The position numbers and the translations under genes are program-made. The notes below the pieces were generated by a model. That model was not told where the DNA came from and ran no database searches. It saw only the letters and a list, made by a program, of their open reading frames with translations. From contig NC_064040.1 of NCBI RefSeq assembly GCF_932526225.1, forward strand, positions 5,431,181 through 5,491,180: 60,000 bases of DNA, written 5' to 3'. Below, in pieces: positions 36,701 to 50,657 of this stretch. Within the stretch, counting starts at the first letter, position 1, and every line of letters starts with the position of its first letter. Source of the DNA: Nematostella vectensis. Lineage: Eukaryota > Cnidaria > Anthozoa > Actiniaria > Edwardsiidae.

Positions 36701-39182
36701 ATTTTTCCTGAATCAGCTAGCCCCTTTATTTGAGATCGTTGTTTTTACTCATGAAGTTGGATTTGTAAGTATTGCTTTTCATGGTAGTTTTCTGCTCATA
36801 GGAAAGGTAGCTTTACAGTAAGGACACAAAACGTGGGTCATGCCAAAAATATTTGGACTTGTTGATCAGTTCCTGGTGAAGACATGCCATAGAGATCTAG
36901 CCAAAATTACACAGTGTTTCCAATGTGCATTCCACAGACACTTCTAAAACTTGCTATGAAAGTTGCATTACCAACTTTTTTATTGTCCAAGCAGATTAAT
37001 AATAAAAATATATAATTAAAACTTCAGTAAAATAGCTGTGATATAGTTTTACTAACATGCGCTAGTTGTAGGTTGACTTCAATATGAAATGGGGCTGTCT
37101 GAAGCAGCTTGTAAATATTTAGAATTGTCTCTTATAGGGCACTTTAGGGCCTGCGGAGTATGTTGAAAAGTGGGTGGGCTGACAATTGAAAAAATTATCA
37201 TATTGAAAAACGAAAAAGGGATAAATTATAGTATTTGACTTTTTCTGTTTCTGTTGCAAAAAGTTGGCGCAGCCTTCCCCTCGGCGGTGCCTGTACTGGG
37301 TTGAATCAGATTCTTCATTAAAAATGGTTTTATTTAACTTTTGGTATGCTGTGAGATTTAAATCTGGTATTTGCAGTAATGTGATTTGTGTAATATTTCA
37401 GAGTGCTTCTCCTGTTATTGATGGAATTGATCCCCATCAAATGATCATGTACCGATTGTTTAGAGATGCCACAAAATACATAAAAGGGACACATGTAAAG
37501 GTAAGGCTATTGTCAGCTGAAGAGATTTTGTTTGTTCTTATTATTTAGGCATTCCTTCAAGGCTCAGTTTAATTTTTTAAAGAGGTAATTATTTTTAAAA
37601 GCTCAAAATTTACTACATTGCGACAGAATAACCAAAGCATTGAGGTTTTTTAATATTAAATATTTCATAACAGCTTTTACAACATGATTGAAAATTATAC
37701 CTTTTTAGTTTATTCAGGTTGTTTGTTTAATCATTTTGTAATTGCATTGAGGCCAAACCTGTTGTAAATTGTTTAAATAATTCCCAGGTATTTCTTATAT
37801 ATTCGAATGTTTCCACCTCAGGATTTATCTGGTATAAACCGTGACCTGAAGAAAGTTATTGTTATCGATTGCAACAAAGCAGCCACAGAACTGAATGAGA
37901 GAAATGCTATAATCCTCAAGAAATGGGAAGGCAACCCAGCCGATACCACGCTAGTGGACTTGCTTCCTCTTCTTCAGAGTAAGTTGTTCAAATTTCTGTA
38001 CTTGACTGTCTACTGCAATCCAGGGGTGTGGGCCAAGGGTACCAATGCAACTATCAAGAGTACAGCTTGGAAGAAACTTTACAGCGTTGGGCGCGTTTTT
38101 TGCGTGTATTTTAGGTGTAATCGAGTGTTGTGCGTGCGTGTAGTTAGCGTGTAAAACGCTGAGTGTACTACACAATCAGTGCATGTAGTTTTCCTTTGTT
38201 ATGCAGGAATGTTGGCTATTATCCGTAAGAATTTTTAATGCAGGAAGAACTATTGATAATGCCGAAGATACTTTCATACGAAAAGCATAGAAACGAGGAC
38301 GTTTTTGTTGAAGCGTACGGCAAGAATGCATTAAAACAACGCAACGTGGTACGTTGTTCGCTCTCTCGGCTTGCGTGTGACCTAAACTAATCGACTGCTT
38401 TTGGGAGAAGTTAAGAAAATTCACAAAAAAAAAAACATTTGGCTCCCATTTCAAAAAATCCGTGCTTAAGTTCCCCAAATTTAATTGTTAATCCCTCTGA
38501 CCCTAAAAATGTTTGACTTTTTTGTTGAGACCCTTCTTCTATCACTGCTCCACCCCTTCTCTGACTGTTCAAACAAAGGACTAATCTGTATCCCTTTTAT
38601 TCCCTTTTTTCCCCTCGTTTATTTACTAGATTAGTCTAGCCTACTTGTAGGCTTTGTTAGTTTTTCCGGCACGAAAACCCCGAAAACACGATGTTCGCAT
38701 CTCCCCCTCCCCCCCCCCCCCCCCCCCCCCCTGCGGATCGCTTTATCCAAGATGGCAGCCATAGTATGCGAACATCGTGTTTTCGGGGTTTTCGTGCCGG
38801 AAAAACTATCAAAGCCTACAAGTAGGCTTAGTTTAGTCAAGTCCGGCTTACCTAGAAGTAAATATCGAGTGAATTACAGAAGAATGGACAGTGTCAATTC
38901 TATTTTCCAGCGATTGCCACTTCAGGGGTGGATGATGTCCGTGCTGTCCTCGACTTCTACCGCCAAGAGGATGACATAGTCGCTGCATTCAAGCGCAACC
39001 AGGCCAGGTTACGTGAGGCCGAGCAGGCCAGGTTACAAAAGCTTGAGCAGCAAAACAAACAAGGACGGTCCTGGGGTGGAATGTTTGGGCGTGGTCTGTT
39101 TGGTAGATCAGGAGGGGTAAGTGATCCAATCATAGATAAGTTTGACATCTCTTTCATGAGTGTGATATCTGAAGGTCGTTAA
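33716..39182 (+). CDS. TIMM50: Mitochondrial import inner membrane translocase subunit TIM50, nine exons
   Basis: Exons: 33716-33977, 35229-35257, 35642-35666, 35751-35809, 36215-36334, 36660-36764, 37402-37500, 37822-37978, 38911-39182; 1,128 nt in phase, 375 residues. An Arg-rich, acid-poor presequence (residues 1-60) precedes one membrane helix ([20 protein letters not shown]), then the FCP1-like (NIF) domain: [67 protein letters not shown]. The phosphatase DxDx signature is degenerate, as in animal TIM50. TIM50 receives presequence proteins from the TOM complex and hands them to TIM23. A GGG|GTAAGT donor at 39,118 could replace the last 22 codons with another exon, but none is evident. 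ATG 33,716 is the first in frame. Confidence 0.93.
34308..34326 (+). repeat. G homopolymer in TIMM50 intron 1
   Basis: About 15 consecutive G after TTTACT. No other structure noted in this 1.25-kb intron. Confidence 0.85.
38641..38825. repeat. 60-bp-arm foldback in TIMM50 intron 8
   Basis: Left arm 38,641-38,700 and right arm 38,766-38,825 are reverse complements with one mismatch; arms start and end with CTACTTGTAGGCTTTG. The 65-bp spacer includes a C homopolymer of more than 20. No coding potential and no obvious target duplication. Confidence 0.95.
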
Positions 39183-40640
39183 CGACACCCCCCCTCCCTC
39201 CCTAAAAAATAAGCATAATCCGAGCTAACGAAAATGTCTAAAAATAATATCAAACCATCAAACTATAGGTAAAAAACTTTCAAATTCTAGAGAGAGCAAA
39301 TCTCGAGCAACTAAAAATTCCGTACCCATTTAGCCGCGAAATATATGTAGATAAGGTCAAAGATTTTGTTATTGATTGTTTTCCCCCTAATGTTTAAATA
39401 TTTTGGTTTCATTTATCTGTGTTGCTTATGAAGTACCATTGCGTTTTGCCCTATGCCCGTAGTGTATGGAAAAGGTGTATGTAAATCCCGAGAACTAAAC
39501 CAGCAACTTCCTATACTCTCCCAGGATAAATGAGTGCTCAGTCGATGACTTCACTTCCGGCTTACATGACGAACAAATCGCCGAATGATCCGAAGGTACC
39601 ATATAACATAGGTGCTAGCATACCCCTGGCGATGAATGACCATTGGCGACATGTTTGCCTTTATACCAAGATGATGAGAGCCGAAACGAGAACGCGGACT
39701 TTTTAAAATTCGGTAAATTGATGATAACTTAATGGAACTATTGGTGTGTTCATAATTTCGTATTACAGAGACAACTTGAGGTAACAAGCGGATACCTAGC
39801 GTTCATTGCGGACACGTGTACGTCTTTAAAAAAAATACAGGAACTCCAATGACTACATAAGGAGAAGCTCAATGGACACGAAAAACAGTATGATAATATA
39901 AACATGGTTGCGATAAAAATAGCATTGTTTTAAGGTGAATACGATCCTATCCCAAGGAAGACTTCTCTGAAATGTAAAATATGGCCCTGTCATCCGCTAA
40001 TAAAGTAGTTTTCCCTGCCGTTGGATGATAATGGTTTATTCTCTACAAAAGGTTTTAAGAATGTTGTTTCTAAAAGTATAGAAAGATCGCTTGAAATAAA
40101 TAACTAATGTAGCGGATGGATATGTTTTCTCACGCTGGGGAATGTTGTCTTTAAAAAAGTGTTTTTCCATTCACGGATTAAATACTTTGTGAGGGTTTAG
40201 TTTTTTGTGTTTAATAAACAAATTAACTTTTTTTATAACTTGTTAGCCTTAGACCATGCAAAGCCTAGAAATATTCGAATTGATGTCTTGGTTATTTGCC
40301 ATCGGTATCTGTGGGCGTCCACTCATACTATGGCAGCAATAGAAAAAAATGTCAAGCCAACAAGCGCCTAGAAACATGCGAAAGCTTCTAGTGGTAATCA
40401 ATTCCAATGGGTTTAATGAACTTCAAATAAGTCGTAACTCCCATTGAATTATTACACGCGCTGGAAAGAACGGAAGGACGACGCAGAAATCTACTTAAAA
40501 TGATTCGAGAAAACACGAGTCTACTCGACAATTGCGCCGTCGAGTAAACAGCGATTTGGGTTTGAATTTTGTCGATTGGGTAGGAACCCATCATCACGTG
40601 TTACCTTTGAAAGCGTGACAGCTGCGGTTCCTTGGTGGCA
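39183..40640. other. Intergenic DNA after TIMM50
   Basis: AT-rich, no supported gene. An AATAAA at about 39,999 could terminate a long TIMM50 3' end, but nearer signals cannot be excluded. Confidence 0.5.
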
Positions 40641-40642
40641 AG

Positions 40643-40754
40643 TGACGTAATCGACATTCATCAAGTTGTGCGACCGGGGAGGTTTTTGTCACTGGGGATA
40701 CTCGTTTGGTGTGAGACAAGCAAGCGAAGTCAGCAGCTAGAGCAAATGGTGAGT
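40643..40754 (+). promoter_or_regulatory. Promoter-like region and candidate first exon with ATG abutting a donor
   Basis: TGACGTAA (CRE-like) at 40,643 is followed by a GC-richer stretch and AGAGCAAATG|GTGAGT, where the ATG (40,746-40,748) is immediately followed by a strong splice donor. Genes whose initiator codon is the last triplet of exon 1 are well known. No downstream exon can be assigned with certainty. Confidence 0.35.
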
Positions 40755-43700
40755 TTGTAACTCCAATATTTGTAGGTAAGTTATTTGTAGATGCTGAATA
40801 TCTCCTGCCAACGTTTGTATTAATGACTTTTAGTCGAGCATTATTTTCACTCGATTTCCAAAAGGTGGAAACGGTAAAAATTGATGAAAAAATAAACAGT
40901 TAAATGGCGGTAAGATAAAAAAAAGAATTGGTAAAAATCTTTGATGATATAAAAAGAGGAACCTCTATTAAAGTGTACCGCACTTTTGTCAGCAAAAAAA
41001 AATTAAATTTAAAACTCAAAATTTCAAGTTATATTCATTTACTATCAATGTTCATATTGATACATCGCCTATTCCACTGAGGTAGTCTGCAAGAGCTTCA
41101 GGCTATACATGTCTCAGCAAATTTCAGTTTAATGTTCTTGCTTAAACCGTATTGAAAAAAATTAGTTTTCTTAGAAATCTCTGCTTGGAACTTGAAGCAC
41201 ATCTCCCATGACGTAGACGTGAGACGGGGGTCGAGTACATTTAAAGTAAAACTTTTCGAAGAACAAATAATCCCAAACATATTAAAAATATTATTTCCGT
41301 GTTTCGTGATAAAAGTTTTTCTGAAAACCCGTCTAGCTTTTGAAGTGGAGATCTACTATTGATTCACTTGTCACTTTAACAGACACTACATTTTTCACCC
41401 TGAATATCTGTCTTGTCTTTAGTTTGGTAAGACGCGGTCACCTCGCATTTTTGTCGAATTTGTGTTCAGGTTTTGACAGATGACAATGTGTTGTAGCTCT
41501 CCTGACACGAGTGTGGTTTTAAAAATCTTCTCACCCCATCTTACATGGGCAAAACATCTACTTTTTGGCCCGTCATTCCATCTCATGCTAATTTTCAAAA
41601 GTCATTTGTATGAATTGTGTCTAGCAAGTGAATCTTAAAGGGAGGGACTGCACTACCTTTACAAATTGTAAATGTCAAACGACGCCATGTTCGTCCCTGA
41701 CACTCAAGTGAAGTTTTTGTTGAAAAGTTTAAAGCAACCCCTTCAAAGAACGAAGATTGCATTTTTTTTATGCCAGTGACAAGGTTTGATAAATTACAAG
41801 GGAGACTATAGGGGCGTATTTTAGTGTTGCCTCTGGCACGAAACAGCTTTTAGGTCTTCTATATCTACTTATAAGTAAAAAGCGAGCTATATGTATCTTG
41901 TTAGAAATAACATATATTTTTTTAAATCGAAACTCAATTCTTTGTGTTTTTGGTTGATATCATTGTGGCCCTGGGGGCCAAAACGCCGCACTTCACCCAC
42001 TTGCACTGCCATGTAGGTTAAACAAGGGAACTAGTTTCCATGATAAAAAAAGAAAGCTGCTAAAAAAAAGAAAGCTGCTAAAACATTTTTACCGCTCTTT
42101 TTAAACACATGTATCGTTGTTTTCCACGTAACGTGAATGATAGACGAGTAATGACGCTGTGTAACGTTGGTGATCAATTAAAGAGATGAGTGGTTGGGGT
42201 TTTCCGGGAGGGGGTTCTTTATTTGTCACATGTGTAAGCTATATTTTAAATGGGAGGTTAGCTAAAAAAAAGCCATTAAGACTGGCAACTGTTTTTATTA
42301 GTCACAGCAAAATGAAAAAAAAAACACAGAACAAAAGATATTTGATTGTCTATTAGTTAATGTGGCCTAGTTTTGCAGAGTCCTATAAATGCAAGTCATT
42401 TTAGAGTTATTGAAATAATTAGAATAAGGTAGATGGGGCAAAATAGAATAAAGAGACGTTTTGAATGTGCGCTGAAAACACTTAGACGCAATTGGGGTTG
42501 CTTTACTTTAGACTTTGTAGATTTTAGTAATTAGATAAGAAACGATAAATGCGATTCACGTAAGAAGCTATGATCTGCAATTATGTTACTAGTACAATGG
42601 AGTTGATTTACAGGTCATCCTTAGCCTTATGCTTTACTTTGAGCCGGCATGTAGTTGACATACCCATTTTTCATTCTGTCTTGCAATAAATACACTTCAT
42701 ATTAACCCAGATATTCTTCCTTTAAATCGATACATGTTGCTACGTAGAGACTATTACCATAACTGGCGGCGCGAACGTTCATATTCAAAAACACCATTAA
42801 TTATTAATCCCGATTGCGATGTTATTTGTCTGTTTGCCAATTTCTTTACAACCGGCAAACGTGGATGAGTATCGACGAATGTGCATCGCTAAAAACCTGG
42901 CAGCCCTTTCTCCGTTAAGCAAAGCGTCCGTTGTAACTTTTTGAGTCACTGTTGAAGGGAGAGAGTTGTTGGAGGGCTATTCCCCACACTTGTAACTTCT
43001 CGTGAGATAGCCTCCATACTTGAGAGTTCTTGTCAACCTGTCAGCAGTGTCAAGTAAGCCGTGGCGATATACTGCCTTCGACTTGTGCCAAAACTCGCCC
43101 AGTCATGACAGACGAAGGAATACTATACCATAGACGAGAATTCTAAGACACTTCTGCGATTTTTGGATAAGTGCGCTTGGCATAGACATGGGCTGATCGC
43201 TTCCGCGTCGTTTTGAAACGTATTTCTACCATTTAAAGAGTCACAAAGAAAATAAAAGGCTATACAGATGCGTTACTGGTAAGTGTGCCCATTTTTATAT
43301 ATATATATTCCAGTAATTCCAGGAAAGCTTGAACTTGCTTTAACCGTTTTTATGTAACAAAATCACCCACTATTTACTATGATTGGTATCTGTTTGAGTG
43401 GAATATGAAAATGTGATGCGGTAGTAGCAGTTGATAATTATCTTACTGAGAAACTAATTTAAATCATTGAAAACCGTTTATAACAAATTGTCTTTTTAAC
43501 CGTTAACATGTGGGATGATTATAAATATGCCAAATGATTACAGAATACGCAGGATACAAGGTAGATAATTCTAGACCATTGTACTTAATGATCACTATAT
43601 AATAAATGTTTACGGCCTTATTAAAGACGTCGACTCTCCATTTCTCTGATTGGCTTATAATGCTTAAAACCGCCTTCTATTGTTGTAGGTTTTTGTAAAA

Positions 43701-46700
43701 CTAAAAAAGGAACGACTTGTGGCATTAGTTATAAGGATTTCATGTTAACCTGACCTTATAGACTTGTTCTATCGAGGGGTAATTTTCAACTGTCATAGAA
43801 CTACATTTAAGTGAGATTGATTTTATATCTCTTTTCCTCTATCTCCTATTCTATTTTTTTGCATTTTTAAAACGAGTTTTCATCTTTTTTTTCTTTACCT
43901 AATATTCATAGTTTGCATCCTTTTTTTACCCAATATTCTATAGACCGGGCTGCTTATGAATTTTTTAAGTGTATATAGCTTGTTGAAGTTCTACTAAGCA
44001 ATTTTACGGTACCTTTCCTTGAAAAAATTGTTTAATTTCGCCTTTTTTTCTGAAATAACTGTGGTTCTATGTTATGACTTAAGACAAAGTGTGTCACGCA
44101 AGCCGGTGAAATTCACGGAGAAGGGAGGATGCTATTCATGGCATATCATGATTGTTTTCTGTTTTCTGATGATTCCCCCACCGGAAAACTATTCATCAAA
44201 GCTTCTATAGCTAGCGTGTAAGGTTCTCATAACCTGTCTTGTTAAAAAAACGATTGCGTGTATTGTGCTGTGATTCGTCCTTATGTTTATATTAACATGT
44301 TGGTAGAACAAACTGTGAGAAGCTAAACGAAGAGGTATGCCATAAATATTATGTCTCAGAATACATGTATCGGAAACCTTGACCTTGAAGGCAATCATCC
44401 TGGATTATTAAGAAACATGCGATATTAGCAATAGATATTATGTAATAACAGTTATCAACATGGAGATGGATTATAAAAAAAAAGAGAAAAAATACGGCTT
44501 CTTTTAGAAAGAAAACATTTAGGTGGGGAATACCTAAACAATCGTTCTTCGTGAATACCTAGTATAGGATTATAACGTAGAAGTAAAAATTGACGAATAC
44601 CGTATGCATGTAAGTCCACAGACTCCAGTATCCATGGTGATTCTGATAAAACAGAGTAGTATCTTTGAAAAGAAAAGAGACGTTTTTTTGAGAGTTTGGC
44701 AAGAGTGCGCATGCTCATCCTAGATACATCCGCTGTACGTGGTTGTCTGCGCTGCAAGCAAATTACGTAACAGTCTGGCTAAAGTATAGCATAATCGCAC
44801 ATTTATTTTGTTTCTTTTTCTTGTTATTTCTTCTTCTTTTCCCGATTCCACTTGGTTCATATAACAAGTGTTGAACAAGCCTAACATTATTTAGTCGCTG
44901 TCTCGCTTTCTCTACCTAAACGTCTGTTTACATACTCTGAGCCAAATATCCTCACTCATCGTACACACCTTCTGGACTTTGAAACTAATTGGCTAGTTGT
45001 TTGATTGACACAATCTGAATGTAGACCGAATAAATAAAAAATGATCTGTTTTTAATTATGCTGCGTAAGTATTTCTTCTCTCTACCACTGTTTCTTGTCC
45101 CTCGTTAGTGTAAACACAACTTGAGCTTTGGCCCATCTTGTTTACTTCTAAACGCTAAACTTTTTGACGATGATATCGCCTCTGACACTCTAGCAACTTC
45201 AATAGCCCAGGACACTCTAACAACTTCCTCGATCACCCTTTATATTTGCTGACAAAGTGGCAAAATAGTTCTACGTTGTTCACTAGACAAATACAAAACA
45301 AAGTCACGAGATATCGGATCAGCTGATGTTGTTGAGTGTAGCGTACTTGTACCGTGGGAATATAGGAGCCTGTGATTGAATTTCGTGAGCATTGCTCGAT
45401 TGTTAACTCATGTCTGATACCGTAGCAGGGGTATGAGATAGACTGCTATTTTAAATAATTGAACCGCCATTGCCATGGTAATCGTCTTATTTGGAATTGG
45501 GACGTGAAAGAATTGACAGACTTCCCAGTAAGTCAGCTTGTTTATTCATTTATCGTTATATTCATTTATCGTCATTTGGGCATTTAAGTTCAATTCGTTG
45601 CTAGGCATTTCAAAGCCCAAATTCATGTCTTAGTTTACTCATTACTTTGAAACAAATGTTCATATCTCTGAAGACATTTTTTTTTTTTGTTATTCTACGA
45701 AGGTTGGCTTTTGTTGTTATGACGAAGTTTTGTATCTTATGTAGAATTGACATAACAGTCTTTGGTTTGTCAAAACAACTGAGACCAAATTCCTATAATA
45801 ATCACGAAGCAAAAAACAAAATTAAGTATAACTAAACAATTACACAGCCCACTTCAAAACAACCCCATGGGGCAACAATAGCAAGAAAATTAGCTCAACA
45901 TGTTGCAATTCAAATCAATTCGTGGCACAATAGCAAGGATCAGCTATGCTATCTGATTGGCTACAGATTGTAATTGATTGGACCAATTTCGTCAAGACAT
46001 TATTTGGTAAAAGACTGGTGCCGTATTAGGAAGAGTAAATGACGATAAACTAGATGAAGAGAGTATAGATAAAAGAAAGGTTACATTGCCATATACGCAT
46101 CTATGTTCTAGCGAGGAGCGCTATTTTTATAGATGTATGTGGCATTATCCTTTGTTTAACAAAATCAAATATAACAAAGTGTACAGACCGCATTTTATAC
46201 GGAATGGGGTGTGGCGTGCTAATTTTATAGATGCTAGTGTGTTATGAACTCTATGGCATTATCCTTTCAATCCTTTGTTTTCCAAACTAATAATAACAAT
46301 TTTCACATAGAAAGCAATCTATATATAGGTAAACAAAAAAGCAGCACAGGGACTGTTGAAAAAGAGGAGTCAGTGAAAAAGGGTTCTATAAGGAAATAAA
46401 ATCTTCTAGTTGACTTCAATCAAGTCTACGGAGATCGTATTGGATCGCTCTTTATAACTTCAAGGTTAGTAAACGTGCGGGCAAACTTTTATTGAAACAT
46501 AGAAGGGCATTTCCACCCGTCTTATATGAGATAAACATACGAAAAAATATATGGCATATAAAGAGTTATTTGATAAAACAGGATTTTAACTTCTTAATAA
46601 ATAATTCTTAATAAATTATCTTTTTTCGAGCTTTTCGACATAACGTTAAAATCAATCTACAGCCTGCGAGTATGTGGGAACAATTTACAGAGTTCCACTG

Positions 46701-49125
46701 CCAACTACGATCGGGACATTAAGAAGCGTTCGTTACAAGTGGGATGTCCACTTTTGAGCTCGTTTGTTGAAGGCTCCATTCCTAGGTATATCTAAAGCCC
46801 CTTGTAAACAACCCCCAGCAATTGGCATAGTGTTTATTTCTCCTACCTCCTTTCTCCTCGCAACAAAGCATCGGCCATTTTCATTATGGCTGTTTTGTGG
46901 AAGCCATTATGATATTTTGAATTTAAATGGAATTTAATAAAAAGAAGTATGTGTTTTTTTGGATTTTTATTTTACAAAATTCGTAAACCAATATTGGTTG
47001 AAAACAGCAAGGATACGTCTGACCATAGCTCTTTATGCTTTAAGTCGTTTCCATTTCAAACACTGTGGACTTATGGCGTAATATGTAACAATGACTGTTT
47101 TCTTTCAACAATAATGGCGTTGCACAAGCTTTTATTTACTGATAGCAAAGAGCACTGAAAATGGAAATAATAACAATACCAAGCACTGATGTTTGCGTAC
47201 TATTTTGGACGACATTTCACAAGAATTATGGACAAGTCATGTGGACAAACGTAAAAAAAAACAACTATAAAAAATGCCTAATGTTGGGACAGTCTTTGCA
47301 AGTGACTTTCTTAATTAGGCCTACTTTACAAGTGCAGATGCCGGAGTTTACAAGGAAAGAGAATAGACTACTGTTTTTGCGAGGAACGTTTGACCATTCT
47401 CTTTGAGCATCTTTTTTTTATCAAGGCAGCCCAATTTTGACAGCGAAACCACTCATTTTTCAGAAAAAAATGTTGAGTTATTTTTATGTTTTCTTTAAGC
47501 CTACACAGACCACGAAAAGTTTCGGACAGCTAGTCAAAGTGTATCTAGATCACAGAGATCAACTCAATATTTAAACAGCTGAATTTTAGAAATTGTACTT
47601 AAGTGACTACATACAAATATTTGAACAATTGCGGCTCTTTCTTAATATGCACTCGCGTACCACTGCATCACTATTTCAGTACTAAAAATTACAGAAAACT
47701 TGATAAAATAGTTTCTATTCACGTTCATGGCTGGAGCGAGCATGGCCACCTGGGTTTGTCTAATCGGTGGCTTCGACTCCTCCCTCTTATTGGTGGAAAA
47801 CAAATTTTGATGACGACACGCGAAGGCGTAGAGCGCGTCTTGTGACACGGTTCGTTTCACGGCATTGTGGGAAAATGGCTCTACTACGAGGTCTTGTAAA
47901 CATCTCATTACTATGCAGTATTTACAATATTCATCGTCATTTTTCCCTAGCCCACCAATGACGTGCTCATATACTTTTTAAAGACTTTAGAATGTCAGTT
48001 ATCATCTGTTTCCGCGAGGGCTTACCGTAGGTGGCAGTTTGTTCATTCATGTTTCGTAACTACTAGTGATGAGTGCAGATTAGCATAAATCGGTCGCACG
48101 ACGGTCAAACCGATGCAATGCAATTGATTTCCTCTACGCCACTCAGACAAAGGACACGCTCGTGTGAATTCATGCTAATTTATCCCTATATTTGTGTACT
48201 TTCCTTCTTTGCTTTAGGCTCTCGACGCCGTCTAGCATCTATTTGCTAACGTTTTTATAGGTGCTAGATTTTTCAGCCATTTGCAAAATAAGCAAACCCC
48301 ACAAAATTCAAAAGTTTCAATCTCCTGTTACAAACCCTTAGATTCTTGTACCTTATGATTAGAACCCATTTTCTTGTTTGCTTTTTAGGTAGCAGTAATT
48401 GGAAATCCATGATTTTCGAGCGAGAAAAGTTTGGTGGCAACGATAAGTACTGCTCATATGCAGCTCTAACTTGCTATGCAAATAACAACCTCGGTTTCTG
48501 TTGATTCTTGTCTTCCTCGCTATCAGAAGGTTTTTTTTGACCACGTGCTCTTAGCTAGGACGAATAACTCGACTAGGTAATATTTATTCACACTTGGTTT
48601 GCTGCAATTAAGTCAATTGAATAGCTGTTGAGATCCGGTGGAACGTTTAACGTGTGTTGGAATGCACTGGCGTGCGACTGACTCGAGCGGGCAGCCCGTG
48701 TCAACAACCCAACACACGACACAAGCGCTTCTATCACAATCGTGAAATGGGACTGTGTAAACTCTGCGACAATTATCTGCAAAATGGTCGATGGCTTAAA
48801 AACACTGGATTTGCGACATAGGGGGCGGGGGATGGTAGAAATGAAATACTACTATTTGCGTTTTACCAACATCTTTGGTAATTAGCATGCGTGCCATTGT
48901 TAAGCATTCAGATAGGTCAGGTGGGATCGTATTGTTGAAGCCCGTTTACCGCTTATCGAGCACATGGCTAAGACAATAGACAAGCTTTGCAATTATTGTA
49001 AATACAATTTCACCGACTTCGAGTAAACTTATGAGTTTCGCTCGCTCTCCTTCGCGATCTTTGGCCGAGGACAGCGCGAAAATTAGAAAAAACCGTTTAA
49101 TTGTGCACTCGTTTCGTTTTCGTAG
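40749..49125. other. Long AT-rich stretch without supported exons
   Basis: No ORF combines splice signals, composition and length convincingly. Weak items: ATGCGTTACTG|GTAAGT at 43,268 (possible start plus donor), duplicated AAAAAAGAAAGCTGCTAAA near 42,045-42,080, duplicated TATAGATG...GGCATTATCCTTT blocks at 46,130-46,270, and ATG 47,875 (28 codons, MALLRGLVNISLLCS, after CATTGTGGGAAA). Confidence 0.5.
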
Positions 49126-49350
49126 TCTTGCAAAGGGTTTTGTTACACGTGCATGCGCCCGCGAACACTGGAAAAGGTCAACGGTACCAACCCACGTGAA
49201 ATAGTGAGGGTAGAGCGAAGTTGTTCCCCAGGAGACACTGAGGGCTGCGCTTGTACTGTTTACTATGACTTGCTGTTAACATGGAAGGATTGTTGTAAGG
49301 ATTTTCTGACTGAGGCACGGCTTGTACAATATGAGGAATATCCTAAGCGA
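49126..49350 (+). CDS. Candidate Cys-rich exon, gene unknown
   Basis: Acceptor TTTTCGTAG|TCTTGC and strong donor CGA|GTAAGT bracket exactly 75 codons in phase 0. Encodes SCKGFCYTCMRPRTL, later SCSPGDTEGCAC and LLLTWKDCCKDF. The C-x-C ... D-C-C-x-D pattern resembles somatomedin-B-like modules common in extracellular proteins, though spacing is not a full match. An internal ATG at 49,153 could alternatively be a start. The phase would permit joining to the ATG exon at 40,746, which is speculation. Confidence 0.4.
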
Positions 49351-50657
49351 GTAAGTACCTACTTGGTATTAATGAAGGCTTGCTATTGCTAATATTATGT
49401 TGTTTCTCTTATATGATTCACAACACTCATTGATTCGAAGCAACGTTAATTTTGCTCCAAGGGGCGCGCGTCGTATATTTTGTATTTTTCTATGAATGTC
49501 AGTATTCTCGGATTTTAAGGCTCTGTGTGATGGTCGATAATTTTTCCGAGCGAATAATGAATACACAGAGCGCGATTTTAACATTGGTCACGTATTCATT
49601 AAGGTTGTGACGGCAAGCATTCTACATGCGATCTAATTTCAAATTGTTTCCCTCTCTTTCTATTACCATATTTTGACATTTTTCCATGACATATAACGAA
49701 AGTCGATTGGATACCCATCACTCTATAACTATAACGATACGAACACAAAACTTCGATCGATTAAAAGGAATTAGGATACAGATAGCTGGTCGGAGTACTT
49801 TCATATTTCGAAAACACTTCCCGGTACCTGCTTGTCCTAAACATTATCATGAAAAACAACTTTATTGAGAATAACAACCTTGAATGCCGCTCAAAAGATT
49901 GCTTTGGATTGATGGAGTGGAGATGATGGGAGGTTTATAAAGGAAAGTAGAGAGCATAGCTGTTTAGAAAGATAACGCATGGTGGAGAGCTGAGATGGTT
50001 GAGTGCGTTTACGAGTAGTTGTCGTTTTATAGTAATTCAGCTCATTGCACCTAAATCCCAGTACATCAAGTACTTCTCCATCGCAAAATTCACCACAAAC
50101 TTGCGATGAGCTAAATGGAGATCCTTGTATTATCCGAGAGACAATCTACAATTCAAATTCATCGTTTTTATCCACGACAAGTGATTCATTCACTCTTTTT
50201 CGGCGCTAAATAAAGCAAAAAACCCGGTTACGCCTTGATGAAAGCCGCATTAAAATACTTGAACTTGACTTGGTTAGGGATCTTTTATTCGTTTTATTGA
50301 TTTTTGTTATAAATCAGACAATTCAAGATCTCTACAGGAAAACACTGAACAATATCTCGCGAACATGGGCTCTAATTAGCATATCAGCTGCCATTATCTC
50401 CTGCCTTGAAAGTAAAAAAAAAAAACACAAGAAAAAAACATTAAACCCAGCCTTTCTACGTGGACAATATTAAATAGTGGCTCAACTGCAATTGTGTTCC
50501 CGTGCTTATTTTTTCTTGATAATGTTGGTGTTTTCCAGACGATGAAAAGTATAATTTGTCATTATTTTTTCCTTTTAAGCTTGCATACCGCTTTTTATTT
50601 CCTTTTGCTAATTATGCGAGTAAGTTTGAACACGAAATGAATATCTGAGCTTTTTAC
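49351..50657. other. AT-rich spacer
   Basis: No supported feature in this stretch. Confidence 0.5.

Noticed and set aside
47875-47961. 28-codon ORF with a presequence-like start (MALLRGLVNISLLCS)
   Set aside because: Promoter-like CATTGTGGGAAAATGG context, but no donor or continuation is visible.
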